A stretch of 64,000 nt of DNA from Woronichinia naegeliana WA131 (GCA_025370055.1 CP073041.1:6356272-6420271), one strand, 5' to 3'; shown: positions 37,384-48,087, counted from the first letter of the stretch. The notes: a model not told the origin generated them from the letters alone. A program made the numbers and translations.

Positions 37384-38627
37384 ATGATAGTCAGAGAAGC
37401 CAAACTACTGAACGGAACAAAAGAGCAATACCAGTCTCTTGAGGAAGCCATTCGGACTGTACAGTTTATTAGGAACAAAGCGGTTAGACACTGGATGGAT
37501 AATCAAGGAGTCGGTAAAGCCGATTTGTATGTGCTATGCAAAGAATTAGCCAAGGAATTTCCTTTTGCGAAAAAGTTAAATTCGGCGGCTAGACAAGCTA
37601 GTGCGGAACGTGCTTGGGCTTCTATATCCAGTTTCTACAGTCGTTGCAGAAAAGGGGAAAAGAAGAAAGGCTATCCCCAGTTTAAAAAACATTGTCGCTC
37701 TGTAGAATATAAAGTCTCAGGATGGAAATTGTCTGATGATTGCATGAAAATTGCTTTCACTGATGGTTTTAATGCTGGCTCCTTTTCCCTATATTGCAAC
37801 ATTGCAACAAAGAAACGAGAGAAGACCTGTTTCGATTAAAAATTAATCGGGTTCGAGTGGTGAGAAGGGCAGATGGTTATTATGCTCAGTTCTGCTTTGA
37901 CGCTGACCGCAAAGAACAAGGGGAATATACGGGTAACGTTGTTGGTTTGGATTTGGGATTAAAATATTTCACCAGAGACCAAAACGACAATGCTGTAATC
38001 TATCCCCAGTTCTTAAGAAAATCTGAGCTTAAACTAAAAAAGACTCAAAAACGCTTAAGCAAAAAGTTTGTGAAAGGGGCTAAACCCCAATCCAATAACT
38101 ACCATAAAGCACGAAAAAGACTGGGTAAAACCCATCTTAAAATTCAACGCCAACGGAAAGATTGGGCAATTAAGCAAGCCCGAAACGTGGTGGCATCTAA
38201 CGATGTCGTGGTGTATGAAGATTTAAAGGTGTCGAACCTGGTCAAGAATCATCACTTGGCTAAGTCAATTTCTGATGCTAGTTGGTATCAATTCACCCAA
38301 TGGTTAGACTACTACGGGAAAATCTGGGACAAGGCGGTTGTGGCGGTTTCGCCCAACTACACTTCTCAGGACTGCTCTAATTGTGGTCATCGGGCGAGAA
38401 AGTCATTGAGTACCAGAACTCATTCTTGTCCCAATTGTGGAATAGAGATTTGTCGTGATACAAATGCGGCAATTAACATCCTTAAAAAGGGAATGGGAAT
38501 TCTGGGAAGGTCATGGCAAAACAGTACCTTTGGGCAAAAGGAATCTGCCTCGGAAGAGGGAAAGCATAGGGAGAGAACCACCTCTATCATTGAAGGGAAA
38601 CCAACAATCGTAAGTGGATCTCTGTGA
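37384..38627 (+). pseudogene. tnpB: TnpB RNA-guided nuclease, broken by 8-bp duplication
   Basis: The N-terminal frame (37384-37839) reads MIVREAKLLNGTKEQYQSLE to GSFSLYCN. The remaining part is in another frame to 38627: VVGLDLGLKYF (RuvC Asp), VVYEDLKVSNLV (Glu), zinc finger CSNCGH..CPNCG and CRDTNAAINIL (Asp). At 37797-37812 the sequence ATTGCAAC is repeated in tandem; removing one unit restores SLYCNKETREDLF. The gene is therefore recently inactivated, with catalytic residues otherwise intact. Confidence 0.85.
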
Positions 38628-38672
38628 ACTATGAATAAGAATTCCCCGTCGTTCACGCGGGGGAGTATGTCA
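38560..38672 (+). ncRNA. 3' end of the TnpB element (omega/reRNA region)
   Basis: The end of tnpB and the following bases include the hairpin CCCCGTCGTTCACGCGGGG (around 38643-38661) followed by GAGTATGTCAAAC, typical of the right end of IS200/IS605-type elements where the guide RNA scaffold ends. Sequence to the right of it would supply the guide. Assignment is by position and hairpin only. Confidence 0.45.
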
Positions 38673-38882
38673 AACAATCCAACTTAACGCGATCGCCCTT
38701 TTCTCTTAGTTCCCCTTATGAGAGAGGGGAATCACCTTTTTTTAAGTAGTAAGTAGCCACCCTTATCAAGGTAGGGCTGATTCATTCTCGAAGACGAAGA
38801 AAAAAAGTAAGGTGAACAAACTCATATAAGATGAAAAATGTTTACCTTATTTTTTTATACTATGCCGAGGCTAATCGAAAAA

Positions 38883-39581
38883 TTATGCCAGATCAAATAA
38901 TAATAGTTCACTATCGGTTGCAGCTGTTAGCTCTAGTAACGACTCTTGGCTAATAGCAACTCCATCTCCTGTTTCTAGACTTAAACCATTTAACAACAGA
39001 TTTCCCTTCGCCACTTGTAACCAACCATAACGCTGGGAATCAAAGGGGTGTTGCAGATTAGTTCCTGATTTGAGTTGAGCGGTTGATAAACTTATATCCT
39101 GATGTACCGTAATGGTTTGATCTCGACCATCGCTAGTGGCGATCGCCTGAAAACAACCTATGGAAGGACTGAGATCGATTTCCTTTTCCTCGTAACTAGG
39201 GGTTAAGTCCGTCTGATTCGGTAAAATCCAAATTTGTAGGAGATGCACTGGTTCCTGGGCAGAAGGATTAAATTCACTATGTCTGATCCCTGTACCGGCG
39301 GTCATGCGTTGAATTTTGCCATGCTGAATCACCGAACCATTGCCCAAATCATCCTTATGTTCTAATTGTCCTTCTTGAACATAGGTAATAATTTCCATAT
39401 CTCGATGACCATGAGTCGGAAAACCCGCTCCAGCCTGGACAAAATCTTCGTTAATGACCCGTAAACTTCTAAAACCCAGAAAATTAGGATCATAATAGTC
39501 CGCAAAGGCAAAGGTGTGATAGCTTTTTAACCAACCATGATTAGCATAACCTCGTTCTTGACTTTTGCGATGCTGTAGCAT
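38883..39581 (-). CDS. Pirin-family protein
   Basis: The Met at 39581 (MLQHRKSQERGYANHGWLKS) is the family-typical start; the 40-residue upstream extension is low quality. The 232-residue bicupin has the pirin motifs FADYYDPNFLGFRSLRVINE, GFPTHGHRDMEIITYVQEG (metal-binding His/Glu) and MTAGTGIRHSEFN. Some bacterial pirins are quercetin 2,3-dioxygenases, others redox sensors. It is divergent from an HxlR-type regulator, a frequent pairing in bacteria. Confidence 0.87.
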   Translation of the reverse strand: MLQHRKSQERGYANHGWLKSYHTFAFADYYDPNFLGFRSLRVINEDFVQAGAGFPTHGHRDMEIITYVQEGQLEHKDDLGNGSVIQHGKIQRMTAGTGIRHSEFNPSAQEPVHLLQIWILPNQTDLTPSYEEKEIDLSPSIGCFQAIATSDGRDQTITVHQDISLSTAQLKSGTNLQHPFDSQRYGWLQVAKGNLLLNGLSLETGDGVAISQESLLELTAATDSELLLFDLA

Positions 39582-39725
39582 AATTCTCTCCGTATTGAGG
39601 TGAGGATTGAGATAACGTTCGTTGTTTCTGAATAAATTTAAAGTAACAAAATTATTGTTAAAGTTGGAAGAGGATACCCAAAAGTGGCTAAGTTCCCTCA
39701 AGGATACTAACTGTATTCAACCACC

Positions 39726-40064
39726 ATGCAACGCGATCGCCTTCCTCTTAGTGAATTACCCTGTCCGGCGGAAAATGTTTTAAAAATGATTGGTGGCCGT
39801 TGGAAACTACAAATTTTGCGTCAATTATTTACTGGCGTAAAGCGTTTTGGTGAATTACAAAGATCCCTCTCTCCCATTACCCAAAAAGTCTTGACTCAAC
39901 AATTACGAGAACTAGAACAGGATCAATTACTCCAGCGAGTTGTCTATGCAGAGATTCCGCCCAAAGTCGAATATTCCCTGACTGACCTCGGTAACAGTTT
40001 GCAGCCGCTCATCTACGTCCTACACGATTGGAGTTTGGAGCATCAGGAAGTCAATCAGGACTAA
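39726..40064 (+). CDS. HxlR-family transcriptional regulator
   Basis: 112 residues: winged helix-turn-helix of HxlR type with LPCPAENVLKMIGGRWKLQI, GVKRFGELQRSLSPITQKVL and VVYAEIPPKVEYSLTDLGNSL. The single Cys near the N terminus (Cys13) is the residue used for thiol or aldehyde sensing in several members. The 144-base divergent gap to the pirin gene probably contains its operator, so it likely controls both genes. Confidence 0.88.
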   Translation: MQRDRLPLSELPCPAENVLKMIGGRWKLQILRQLFTGVKRFGELQRSLSPITQKVLTQQLRELEQDQLLQRVVYAEIPPKVEYSLTDLGNSLQPLIYVLHDWSLEHQEVNQD

Positions 40065-40162
40065 CCAGAGAAAAAACTGCCCCCTATCATATCGTAAATC
40101 CTAGCGAGTCGGACTACAATAAAGTTCCCCCTTTAAAGTCTTCATGATCAGGAGCTTTAACC

Positions 40163-40756
40163 ATTTATACGCCTCCCCTTGCTCGTTTGATTGAACAACT
40201 TCAACGTCTCCCTGGAGTTGGCCCCAAGTCAGCCCAAAGACTTGCTCTCCATCTACTCAAACGTCCTGAAAAAGATATCCAAATGCTAACCCAGGCGATT
40301 CTGGATGCCAAAAAGCAGGTTGGTCTCTGTCAGGTCTGTTTCCATCTGTCTGCCGAACCAGTCTGCGAAATTTGTCGCAATCCCAACCGTAACAGCCAAA
40401 TGCTTTGTGTGGTGGCAGATTCTAGGGATGTCATTGCGCTGGAGAAAACCCGCGAATATAGTGGTAAGTACCATGTTTTGGGAGGAGTCATTTCGCCAAT
40501 GGATGGCATTGGGCCAGAACAATTATCGATCCAAGCCTTGGTAAAACGAGTCAGTCAAGCGGGAATTGGGGAGGTGATTTTAGCGATCGCTCCTAGTGTA
40601 GAAGGAGAAACTACCACCCTTTATGTTGGCCAATTACTGAAACCTTTTACCAAAGTAACTCGTATTGCGTTCGGTTTGCCGATGGGTGGCGATCTAGAAT
40701 ATGCCGATGAAGTGACTCTGGCTAGGGCTTTGGAAGGACGCAGAGAATTGGTGTGA
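40163..40756 (+). CDS. recR: Recombination protein RecR, apparently starting at ATT
   Basis: RecR with RecO/RecF loads RecA at gaps. The family-typical N terminus (M)[25 protein letters not shown] is readable only if translation begins at ATT 40163. It is preceded by AGGAG at 40150-40154 with 8 bases spacing, and an in-frame stop lies at 40145. The next canonical candidate, TTG 40187, would remove eight conserved residues. The 197-residue protein has the helix-hairpin-helix, the zinc finger C-x2-C...C-x2-C ([15 protein letters not shown]) and Toprim motifs ([27 protein letters not shown]). Confidence 0.88.
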   Translation: MYTPPLARLIEQLQRLPGVGPKSAQRLALHLLKRPEKDIQMLTQAILDAKKQVGLCQVCFHLSAEPVCEICRNPNRNSQMLCVVADSRDVIALEKTREYSGKYHVLGGVISPMDGIGPEQLSIQALVKRVSQAGIGEVILAIAPSVEGETTTLYVGQLLKPFTKVTRIAFGLPMGGDLEYADEVTLARALEGRRELV

Positions 40757-40976
40757 TCTCCCTACTGATCGCCCCTGAACCCCACCCCTAAGAATACCGT
40801 CTAAAAACTTGGTCTCTATAATCATGATCCCGATGATCTATGATGGAGATAAATCAAAGTCATACCGACTTCGTTCTTATTTTAATCCGGGTTGTAGATG
40901 TTTAATCTCATTCTGGGAAAGATAGGAGTAGCAACAAAGCAGATCTTCTGTTGGTTTTTAAGGAGTTAATGCCGCA

Positions 40977-41963
40977 ATGCCCACCGCTAACCTCAACACC
41001 ATGACAAAACAACCTTCTTACTCGGCGGATATGGTGCGGACTTATCTGCATGAAATTGGTCGGGTTCCGTTACTCACCCATGAACAAGAGATTATCTACG
41101 GCAAACAAGTGCAAAAGATGATGACTCTTCTGGAGCAAAAAGAGATGCTTGCTCAAACCTTAGGGCGAGAACCTAACAATGATGAATGGCTTGAGTCCGT
41201 TAGTCTCAGTCAAGAGGAGTTAAATCGTTTGCTGCTCCAGGGCAATCGGGCTAAACAAAAAATGATTGAAGCGAATTTACGTCTGGTGGTAGCGATCGCC
41301 AAGAAGTATCAAAAGCGCAATATGGAATTTTTGGATCTCATTCAGGAAGGCAGCCTTGGTTTAGAGCGAGGTGTGGAAAAGTTTGATCCGACCAAGGGGT
41401 ATAAATTTTCAACCTATGCCTACTGGTGGATTCGTCAGGCCATTACCAGGGCGATCGCGCAACAGGGCCGAACCATTCGTTTACCCATTCACATTACCGA
41501 AAAACTTAATAAAATCAAAAAAACCCAACGGGAATTAGCCCAACGTCTAGGCCGCAGTGCCACCCCTAGCGAAATTGCTGATGTCCTAGAACTTGAACCC
41601 GGACAAATTCGGGAGTATCTCAGCATTGCCCGTCAACCGATTTCCCTAGATGTGCGGGTAGGAGACAATCAGGATACAGAACTCTCCGAACTGTTGGAAG
41701 ATGATGGCATTTCCCCCGATCTATACATCACCCAGGAGTTAATGCGCCAGGATCTGCATAGTATGATTGCGGAATTAACCCCCCAACAACAAGCTGTCCT
41801 GACCCTTCGCTTTGGTTTAGAAGATGGAAAAGAGTTATCCCTGGCTAAAATCGGGCAACGCCTTAATATTAGTCGGGAGCGGGTACGTCAATTAGAACAT
41901 CAAGCCCTGGCCCAACTGCGTCGTCGTCGTTCCAATATGGAAGAATATATTGCGGCCAGTTAA
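40977..41963 (+). CDS. Group 2 RpoD-family sigma factor
   Basis: 328 residues without region 1.1, as in cyanobacterial group 2 sigma factors. Region 1.2 VRTYLHEIGRVPLLTHEQEI; region 2 NLRLVVAIAKKYQKRNMEFL, DLIQEGSLGLERGVEKF and YKFSTYAYWWIRQAITRAI; region 3; region 4.2 LSLAKIGQRLNISRERVRQL. These factors redirect RNA polymerase in stress, nutrient or light/dark shifts. Assignment to SigB, C, D or E was not attempted. A 220-base leader without a gene precedes it. Confidence 0.92.
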   Translation: MPTANLNTMTKQPSYSADMVRTYLHEIGRVPLLTHEQEIIYGKQVQKMMTLLEQKEMLAQTLGREPNNDEWLESVSLSQEELNRLLLQGNRAKQKMIEANLRLVVAIAKKYQKRNMEFLDLIQEGSLGLERGVEKFDPTKGYKFSTYAYWWIRQAITRAIAQQGRTIRLPIHITEKLNKIKKTQRELAQRLGRSATPSEIADVLELEPGQIREYLSIARQPISLDVRVGDNQDTELSELLEDDGISPDLYITQELMRQDLHSMIAELTPQQQAVLTLRFGLEDGKELSLAKIGQRLNISRERVRQLEHQALAQLRRRRSNMEEYIAAS

Positions 41964-42203
41964 GTCTCTCACGGGAAAGATTAAACTTTTTGTAGGGCCA
42001 ATCCATTCCAAGGAAGTGTTTTCTACCTGTAAATAATTCGTTGATAGCTTTTCCTGTCAAAAGGGATGATAAGACTTCCGTGATAACATCAGACATAATC
42101 AACGAAAAATTTACAGCAAGAAATCATTTCCTAAAGCAACACAAGAGAGTTATTCCGTACAAGAAGAATCTTGGACTCCAGAAATCTAGGGCGTGTCATC
42201 AAT
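41964..42203. other. Intergenic stretch left of the IS nest
   Basis: 240 bases between the sigma factor and the outermost ISAs1 end. It includes a segment that may be IS-derived (minus strand AINELFTGRKHFLG), but no element could be identified with confidence. Confidence 0.3.
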
Positions 42204-42218
42204 CAGGGCAAACGCATC

Positions 42219-42738
42219 TTATCCGAGTAAAACCTTAAGGAGATAGTCCTCGTCCCAACCAGCGCGTAGCCGTTTATTCTTGATACCAAGTTTCAGAGTA
42301 TTTTCCTTTGTGAGCAAGTTAAGAGCGATATGGCGTAAGACGGCTAAATTCTCAGGAGCAAAATCCTTACGAATGCGACAAGCATCCTCATTGAAGGCCA
42401 AGTCTAGAACCCAATGTAAAGAGTTTTCTATCAACCAATGACTACGAACAGATTGGGATAATTTTTGAGCATTACTCGGCAGGCTACTGATATAGTAGCG
42501 AGTCTCATACTCTGTTTTGTCTTTCAATCGTCTCTCCGCTTTAATCATACAGATGCTCGTCAACTTTGCCCATTTCTCCCCACCCAGCAAAAATTCTGTT
42601 TGTTCCATCGTCCAGCAACGGCGAATTTCAATCCGTCCATGTCCCTTGTCTATTGTTTGATGAAAATCATGCTTAATTCCCGCAAAATTAACCGATTGAG
42701 CATGAGCAAATAATTGTTCAACATCCTCACATAGATTA
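42219..42738 (-). pseudogene. ISAs1-a transposase, C-terminal part
   Basis: Minus-strand C-terminal ~173 residues ([20 protein letters not shown] to [16 protein letters not shown]), including [20 protein letters not shown], the ISAs1 Glu region. It is nearly identical to ISAs1-b. The continuing upstream part ([20 protein letters not shown]) is at 56923-57026 on the far side of the nest. The N terminus is lost. Confidence 0.85.
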
Positions 42739-42832
42739 CAGGGCGAACGCATCTAAAAATGATACAGATACAAGAACATTATAGAGGGATGGATAAGGGA
42801 AAATAAGGAAAAGTGCATAGAAAACAAAAGCG

Positions 42833-43079
42833 ATGAAACTCCGACCCAAATATAGACTGGTAGAACACTTTGCCGAAATAGATGACCCTCGCATCGAACG
42901 AACAAAACGGCATAAACTCATTGATATTCTAACGATTGCCATCTTAGCCGTCATTTGTGGAGCAGAAGGTTGGGTAGCCATGGAAAGTTTCGGCAAGGCT
43001 AAACATCAATGGCTAAAAAAAATTTTGGAATTGCCGAATGGCATCCCCTCCCACGATACGTTTGCGCGTGTATTTGCTA
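42833..43079 (+). pseudogene. ISAs1-b transposase, N-terminal part
   Basis: 82 codons: MKLRPKYRLVEHFAEIDDPR, ILTIAILAVICGAEGWVAM and GIPSHDTFARVFA, the ISAs1 N-terminal domain. It is cut after VFA by the IS630-type element at 43080; the remaining 293 codons are at 56018-56898. Confidence 0.9.
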
Positions 43080-43158
43080 GTAGTCTAAGGCGTAAGTTAA
43101 GATACTATTATTAGGCAACCGATAAAAAGATAAATATAGGTATATAGGAGAAAAAGTC

Positions 43159-43617
43159 ATGCCCCGATTAGCCCCCAAAGAGTTAAAGTTGGAAGCAAAA
43201 GAACGAGAACATCTAGAAAAACTGATAAATCGTCATACAACAGAGCAGCAAATTGCCTTAAGGGCAAAAATAGTGCTTCTGGCAGATGAGGGAGAAAATA
43301 ATCGAGAAATTGCTAGAAAATTAAAAATCAGCCGAAAAATGGCAAGTCAATGGAGAGAAAGATGGATAGCAGGACAGAAAAGTGAAATAGAAATAACAGA
43401 AAGAATCAAAGATGCTGAACGTAGTGGAGCACCCGCCAAGTTTAAACGCGAACAAATCTTGAAGTTGTTCAAATTAGCCTGTGATGACCCAAAGAATTAT
43501 GAGCGTCCGATAAGTCACTGGACAGGACGAGAATTAGCCGAGGAATTAGTAAAGCAAGGAATAGTGGAAAGTATATCTCCTCGACAGGTAGGAAGATTAT
43601 GGGAAGAAGCAGATATT
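43159..43617 (+). pseudogene. IS630-type transposase, N-terminal part
   Basis: 153 codons with the helix-turn-helix domain: MPRLAPKELKLEAKEREHLE, GENNREIARKLKISRKMASQ and REQILKLFKLACDDPKNYER, up to LWEEADI. It is interrupted by the CATCCGTGTCAACTTAA end of element D. The C-terminal catalytic part is at 52991-53292 plus 55938-55982; the central segment with the first catalytic Asp is absent. Confidence 0.85.
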
Positions 43618-43940
43618 CATCCGTGTCAACTTAAAGGAATGGGTTCCCAAATTTGTTGATTGAGAGCGGCCTTTTCTCGATGTCGCTTTCTCTCAGCTTT
43701 GACCAAACCAAATAACTTAGCACGTTCAGCCAGATAGGTTACTGTATCAGGCTTTTCTCCTCTAGCAATAGCCTTCGCTACATAGTATAGACTCCGAAAC
43801 ACCATCTCTACTGAGATTTTTTCTTTCGGTTGATTTAGAGCAATCGCCACTTCCCCTACCAATTGATTTAAGACCGTATAGAAAATCAAAGTGCAAATAA
43901 TCTGGATTTGGACACCATTCTTATTCCCTACCCATAAATA
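43618..43940 (-). pseudogene. Element D copy 1, 3' end only
   Basis: From the terminus CATCCGTGTCAAC at 43618, the minus strand encodes the transposase C terminus (NQLVGEVAIALNQPKEKISV to [11 protein letters not shown]). It is cut at TAAATA (43935-43940) by element A. The 5' part of this copy is not found anywhere in the window. Confidence 0.85.
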
Positions 43941-44063
43941 GGGCTTGCTGAAAAAAGCTGAAACCTTTACGGAGAAAAATAGTAGGCGAATTAAGAACCG
44001 CTAGAATGCACGAAAATAGGGTAGAATGCCTCAAAACCATTGCATTAAGAAGAGAGAAAGCAG

Positions 44064-44529
44064 ATGTACCGAAAGCAACAGTACTCAATTGAAACACCAG
44101 AAAACTTGAAAAATCTGTTCGGCGGGCAGTTAGACGAAGAAAATCGTTGGATAGAAATGTCAAAAATGATTCCCTGGGAAGAATATGAGGAAGAATATGC
44201 AAAAAACTTCACAAAAAAAAAAGGAGCCCCAGCCAAATCATTTAGAATGGCATTAGGAGCATTAATTATCAAAGAAATTTCAGGAAAAAGTGACAGAGAA
44301 ACAGTAGAACAAATAAAAGAGAACCCTTATTTACAGTACTTTATAGGAATGGAAAGCTATAGTAGCAAAGAAGCATTTAATGCGTCAATGATGGTTCATT
44401 TTCGTAAAAAAATAGGAATGGAATTAATAAATAAAATTAATAAAGAAATAGAAAAAAAGCGACGGGTGTAGCGTCAGAAAAAAAAGAAAATGAAGGAAAG
44501 TTATTGTTAGATGCGACTTGTACACCAGC
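44064..44529 (+). pseudogene. Element A transposase, N-terminal piece
   Basis: The same 135-residue first frame as copy 1, ending at the 7-A shift site. It then continues in the -1 frame to DATCTP before element B enters at 44530 after GTACACCAGC. One difference from other copies is K for E in FTKKKGAPAKSF. Non-functional because of the insertions. Confidence 0.85.
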
Positions 44530-45245
44530 CTGACTTTTCCCGTTAAGTGCGGATTGCAAGCTGCCAGCCTTGGCAAAGGTCATGCAACTTCAACCAACCG
44601 CGCCAAAGGACTTGGATACCGAGAGGAGTTTTACGACGATGTTCAAGATAACCACCAAGAAAAGCAACAGACTCGACAGCCCAAGCAACAGTCAAAATAG
44701 GGGGAAGTTTTTGAGAGGCGGCTGCTTTTAACACCTGAAGTTGAAGAGGATTAAGAATTTCAATCGCGAGAGCATCGGGCTGGGTACGATGAAGATAAGT
44801 AACGTGTAAAAGTTCAACAGCAATGACACTTAAAAAACCCAAAAGAGTTTTCATTCCATCAGAGGCAAGTCGATAACGCTCACTCTGACAACCAGACTTA
44901 AGGACTTTATGAAATTCTTCAACCCGCCATCGGTAGGTGTACCAACGAAGAATAGTGACAGCCATCTCAATAGTCTCAACAACTTCTGTAGTCAGAAGCA
45001 TCCAAGATAAAGGAGTTTCGCCTTCGGGACAATCGATTTCTGTCGCATAAACAGCATAGACATTCAACGGGTCACGATTATCAAAACGATAGGGAGTTCG
45101 TAGATTAACTGAGCAAAATCGGACGGCAAGCTTAACCTTCCGTGCTTTTCTTTTTCCTGTACTCGGAATCTCGATTTCTTGATGAAAACGAATCGGTTCT
45201 GATTCCAAATGTTGCCAAAGTCGTTCACTATTTTTGTCTAAACTA

Positions 45246-46933
45246 GGGCTTGCTGAAAAAGTCAAAAAACGAAAGAAATGTGGGTTAGGGAAGTATGGAC
45301 TGAAAAAGCATAGATAACTTATCCTTATGGAAACAAATCAAAATACAGATTTTGTTTAATCTATTGTTCCTTTCTGTCTAAAAAGGTCAACACAAATCAC
45401 TCCTCACAAAAGAGAGGAAAATTAACACCATTTTTCACAAGAAAAACGACTCTACAACTTTTTACTTTTTGTCTTCTGAAGTAGAGTAGAAAGATTCATT
45501 ACCAAAAAGTTCATCGCAATTACCGTTTCCGAGGTCTCAGGTAGTTTGGCCATCACTCGACCAAGACTAAATTTCCTCTTTCCCTGTCCGAATTTACCCT
45601 CAATGGCATTACGCACTCTTTCATCTGAGCGTGCCTCTTTCTTTTTTTCTTTGCTCACCTCTTTCGGCGGTCTTCCCAATCGGGGACCACTCATTCTTAT
45701 ATCCCTTTCTTTACAATAAGCTCGATTCGCTTTTGTTCGATAGATTTTATCCACATGAACCGATTCCGGATAACATCCTGTTTCCCTTTTATATTCTTCT
45801 ATTCGCGCTTGTAAATCTCCCGATTCGTTGTAATTATCCCAACTTAATTTGTCTAAGAAGACAAAGCCATTCACATTACTTGCCGATATTTTAGCTCCAA
45901 ACTCTACTGCTTTTCCCGCTTTTCCACGCACTATTGGACGCACGTGAGGTTGGCTTACACTCACAATTCTGTTTTCTACTTTATTTGTCTTTTTTTCATA
46001 CATTTCTAACTGTTGCTCATACACTTTTCCTATCGTTACAAGCTCTTCTTGCTCTTTTTTCGTTAGTTTTTCTAACTTTGCTCCCTCTTCTATCATTTTT
46101 TCTATATGAGACAAGTTTCTTTTTATATATCCTAGTTGTTTTTTTGTTCCTTTTCTTCTTTCTTTTTTTGACACACGACGTTTTTTTGCTATGGCTAAGT
46201 ACTCTTTTCTTGCCACTTCCCTATAAGTCCTCGGCTTTTCTTTCCTTTTCTCTTTTATTTCTTCATACAGCTTATCTATTATTTTTTCTGTTTTTTCTCT
46301 GGCATCATTCAATATTCCTATATCCGTTGGATATTTTATATCTGCTGGTGTACAAGTCGCATCTAACAATAACTTTCCTTCATTTTCTTTTTTTTCTGAC
46401 GCTACACCCGTCGCTTTTTTTTCTATTTCTTTATTAATTTTATTTATTAATTCCATTCCTATTTTTTTACGAAAATGAACCATCATTGACGCACTAAATG
46501 CTTCTTTGCTACTATAGCTTTCCATTCCTATAAAGTACTGTAAATAAGGGTTCTCTTTTATTTGTTCTACTGTTTCTCTGTCACTTTTTCCTGAAATTTC
46601 TTTGATAATTAATGCTCCTAATGCCATTCTAAATGATTTGGCTGGGGCTCCTTTTTTTTCTGTGAAGTTTTTTGCATATTCTTCCTCATATTCTTCCCAA
46701 AGAATCATTTTTGACATTTCTATCCAACGATTTTCTTCGTCTAACTGCCCGCCGAACAGATTTTTCAAGTTTTCTGGTGTTTCAATTGAGTACTGTTGCT
46801 TTCGGTACATCTGCTTTCTCTCTTCTTAATGCAATGGTTTTGAGGCATTCTACCCTATTTTCGTGCATTCTAGCGGTTCTTAATTCGCCTACTATTTTTC
46901 TCCGTAAAGGTTTCAGCTTTTTTCAGCAAGCCC
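45246..46933 (-). mobile_element. Element A copy 3, innermost, complete
   Basis: 1688 bp, ends GGGCTTGCTGAAAAA and inverse, flanked by the 7-bp duplication TAAACTA (45239-45245 and 46934-46940). The empty target (GTCTAAACTACGATTATGAG) is seen in the element B fragment near 29763. It is the deepest level of the nest. Confidence 0.95.
45452..46810 (-). CDS. IS5-like transposase, single uninterrupted frame
   Basis: 452 residues, the only copy in the window with eight A in the linker run, so N-terminal domain and DDE core are in one frame (EIEKKATGVASEKKENEGKL). DUF772-type N-terminal domain, Lys-rich central linker, then GKAVEFGAKISASNVNGFVF, PESVHVDKIYRTKANRAYC and ERVRNAIEGKFGQGKRKFSL (Glu). 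It could supply transposase in trans to the other element A copies and to the MITE at 62670. Confidence 0.88.
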   Translation of the reverse strand: MYRKQQYSIETPENLKNLFGGQLDEENRWIEMSKMILWEEYEEEYAKNFTEKKGAPAKSFRMALGALIIKEISGKSDRETVEQIKENPYLQYFIGMESYSSKEAFSASMMVHFRKKIGMELINKINKEIEKKATGVASEKKENEGKLLLDATCTPADIKYPTDIGILNDAREKTEKIIDKLYEEIKEKRKEKPRTYREVARKEYLAIAKKRRVSKKERRKGTKKQLGYIKRNLSHIEKMIEEGAKLEKLTKKEQEELVTIGKVYEQQLEMYEKKTNKVENRIVSVSQPHVRPIVRGKAGKAVEFGAKISASNVNGFVFLDKLSWDNYNESGDLQARIEEYKRETGCYPESVHVDKIYRTKANRAYCKERDIRMSGPRLGRPPKEVSKEKKKEARSDERVRNAIEGKFGQGKRKFSLGRVMAKLPETSETVIAMNFLVMNLSTLLQKTKSKKL

Positions 46934-46940
46934 TAAACTA

Positions 46941-47625
46941 CGATTATGAGACGCTCTGACCAGCACTCCTGTATGCTTGAGTTGACGCACTGAGTCAAAG
47001 ACTTCTGAAACATCTCCTTCTCTGTCAAATACATGAATTACCCTCGTTGAACTTTCTACCTGTTTCTCACAGGTGTTTAGAGCCTCTACCCATTTGTAGG
47101 ATTCTTTTTCCTCAAATGGTCTTTGACGAGCTGCTTTTCTTTGTTCTTTCTGTCTTTCTTTTTTCTGCTTCGCCGTTTCATCTGTTGGGGGCTTTTCTTT
47201 TACCTCCCTATTCCACAGTTTTTGCCATAATAAACCTAATACTTGTCCTTTTTCTGGCTCAATTGCTAAAGCACTATGCAGTATTAATCCATTCCCTCCT
47301 TTTCCAGTCGGCCCATACCCTTCCCTTTTTTCCTTGATATTGCGATAATCTAAGAAGGTCGTATCTCCGACTGATAGCATTATCTTATATTCTTCTACGG
47401 CGGCAGTTGTCATTTCACAGTGCGGCTCTATTATCTTGACAAAGTCTGTTTTCGGATTCCCAAAAATTCATAGGCCCTCTTTAACTCGTTTCCTCCCTTA
47501 AACACTTCTGATAAGGCTTTTCCAAACCCCTCACTTAACTTTTTCCCAATCGAGAAGGCACGATTGTTTAGCCTCTCGTCTCCCAATTCACAACTGGCAA
47601 AGTTTTTTGTCCACCATTCCAACAT
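46941..47625 (-). pseudogene. Element B transposase, N-terminal pieces
   Basis: 47431-47625 encodes MLEWWTKNFASCELGDERLN to FLGIRKQTLSR; the second frame to 46941 encodes EMTTAAVEEYKIMLSVGDTT to VRASHNRSL. The remaining C-terminal half is at 44543-45245 beyond element A copy 3. Identical in structure to the copy at 30134-31521. Confidence 0.85.
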
Positions 47626-48087
47626 TTTTTGACCTGCCCTTTAAGATTTTCTCCATTTTACAGTCTCATACTCCCTTCATCCTTTGTTTTTGAAATTTGA
47701 ACGATAAGCGGGATGATGGCTTCAGAATATTTTTTTCCTGTCAAGAGAATCATTACTCAAACCCTTGCCAGATAAAGCCTCTAGAAGTTTGCATTGCTGG
47801 ATTTTGGACTTAACGGGAAAAGTCAGGTACACCAGCAGATATAAAATATCCAACGGATATAGGAATATTGAATGATGCCAGAGAAAAAACAGAAAAAATA
47901 ATAGATAAGCTGTATGAAGAAATAAAAGAGAAAAGGAAAGAAAAGCCGAGGACTTATAGGGAAGTGGCAAGAAAAGAGTACTTAGCCATAGCAAAAAAAC
48001 GTCGTGTGTCAAAAAAAGAAAGAAGAAAAGGAACAAAAAAACAACTAGGATATATAAAAAGAAACTTGTCTCATATAGAAAAAATGA

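Larger units (their letters stand above)
44530..47826 (-). mobile_element. Element B in element A, split by element A copy 3
   Basis: Ends CTGACTTTTCCCGTTAAG (44530) and CTTAACGGGAAAAGTCAG (to 47826); the 10-bp target duplication GTACACCAGC is at 44520-44529 and 47827-47836. Minus-strand transposase pieces: 44543-45245 (C-terminal), 46941-47413 and 47431-47625 (N-terminal, same T-run frameshift as the copy at 30134). Confidence 0.93.

Noticed and set aside
37127-37387. ORF across the right end of ISL3 copy 1
   Set aside because: Antisense to the ISL3 transposase start and crosses the IS boundary.
41869-42102. Minus-strand ORF overlapping the sigma factor 3' end
   Set aside because: Mostly antisense of the sigma factor gene; the IS-like segment AINELFTGRKHFLG could not be assigned to an element.
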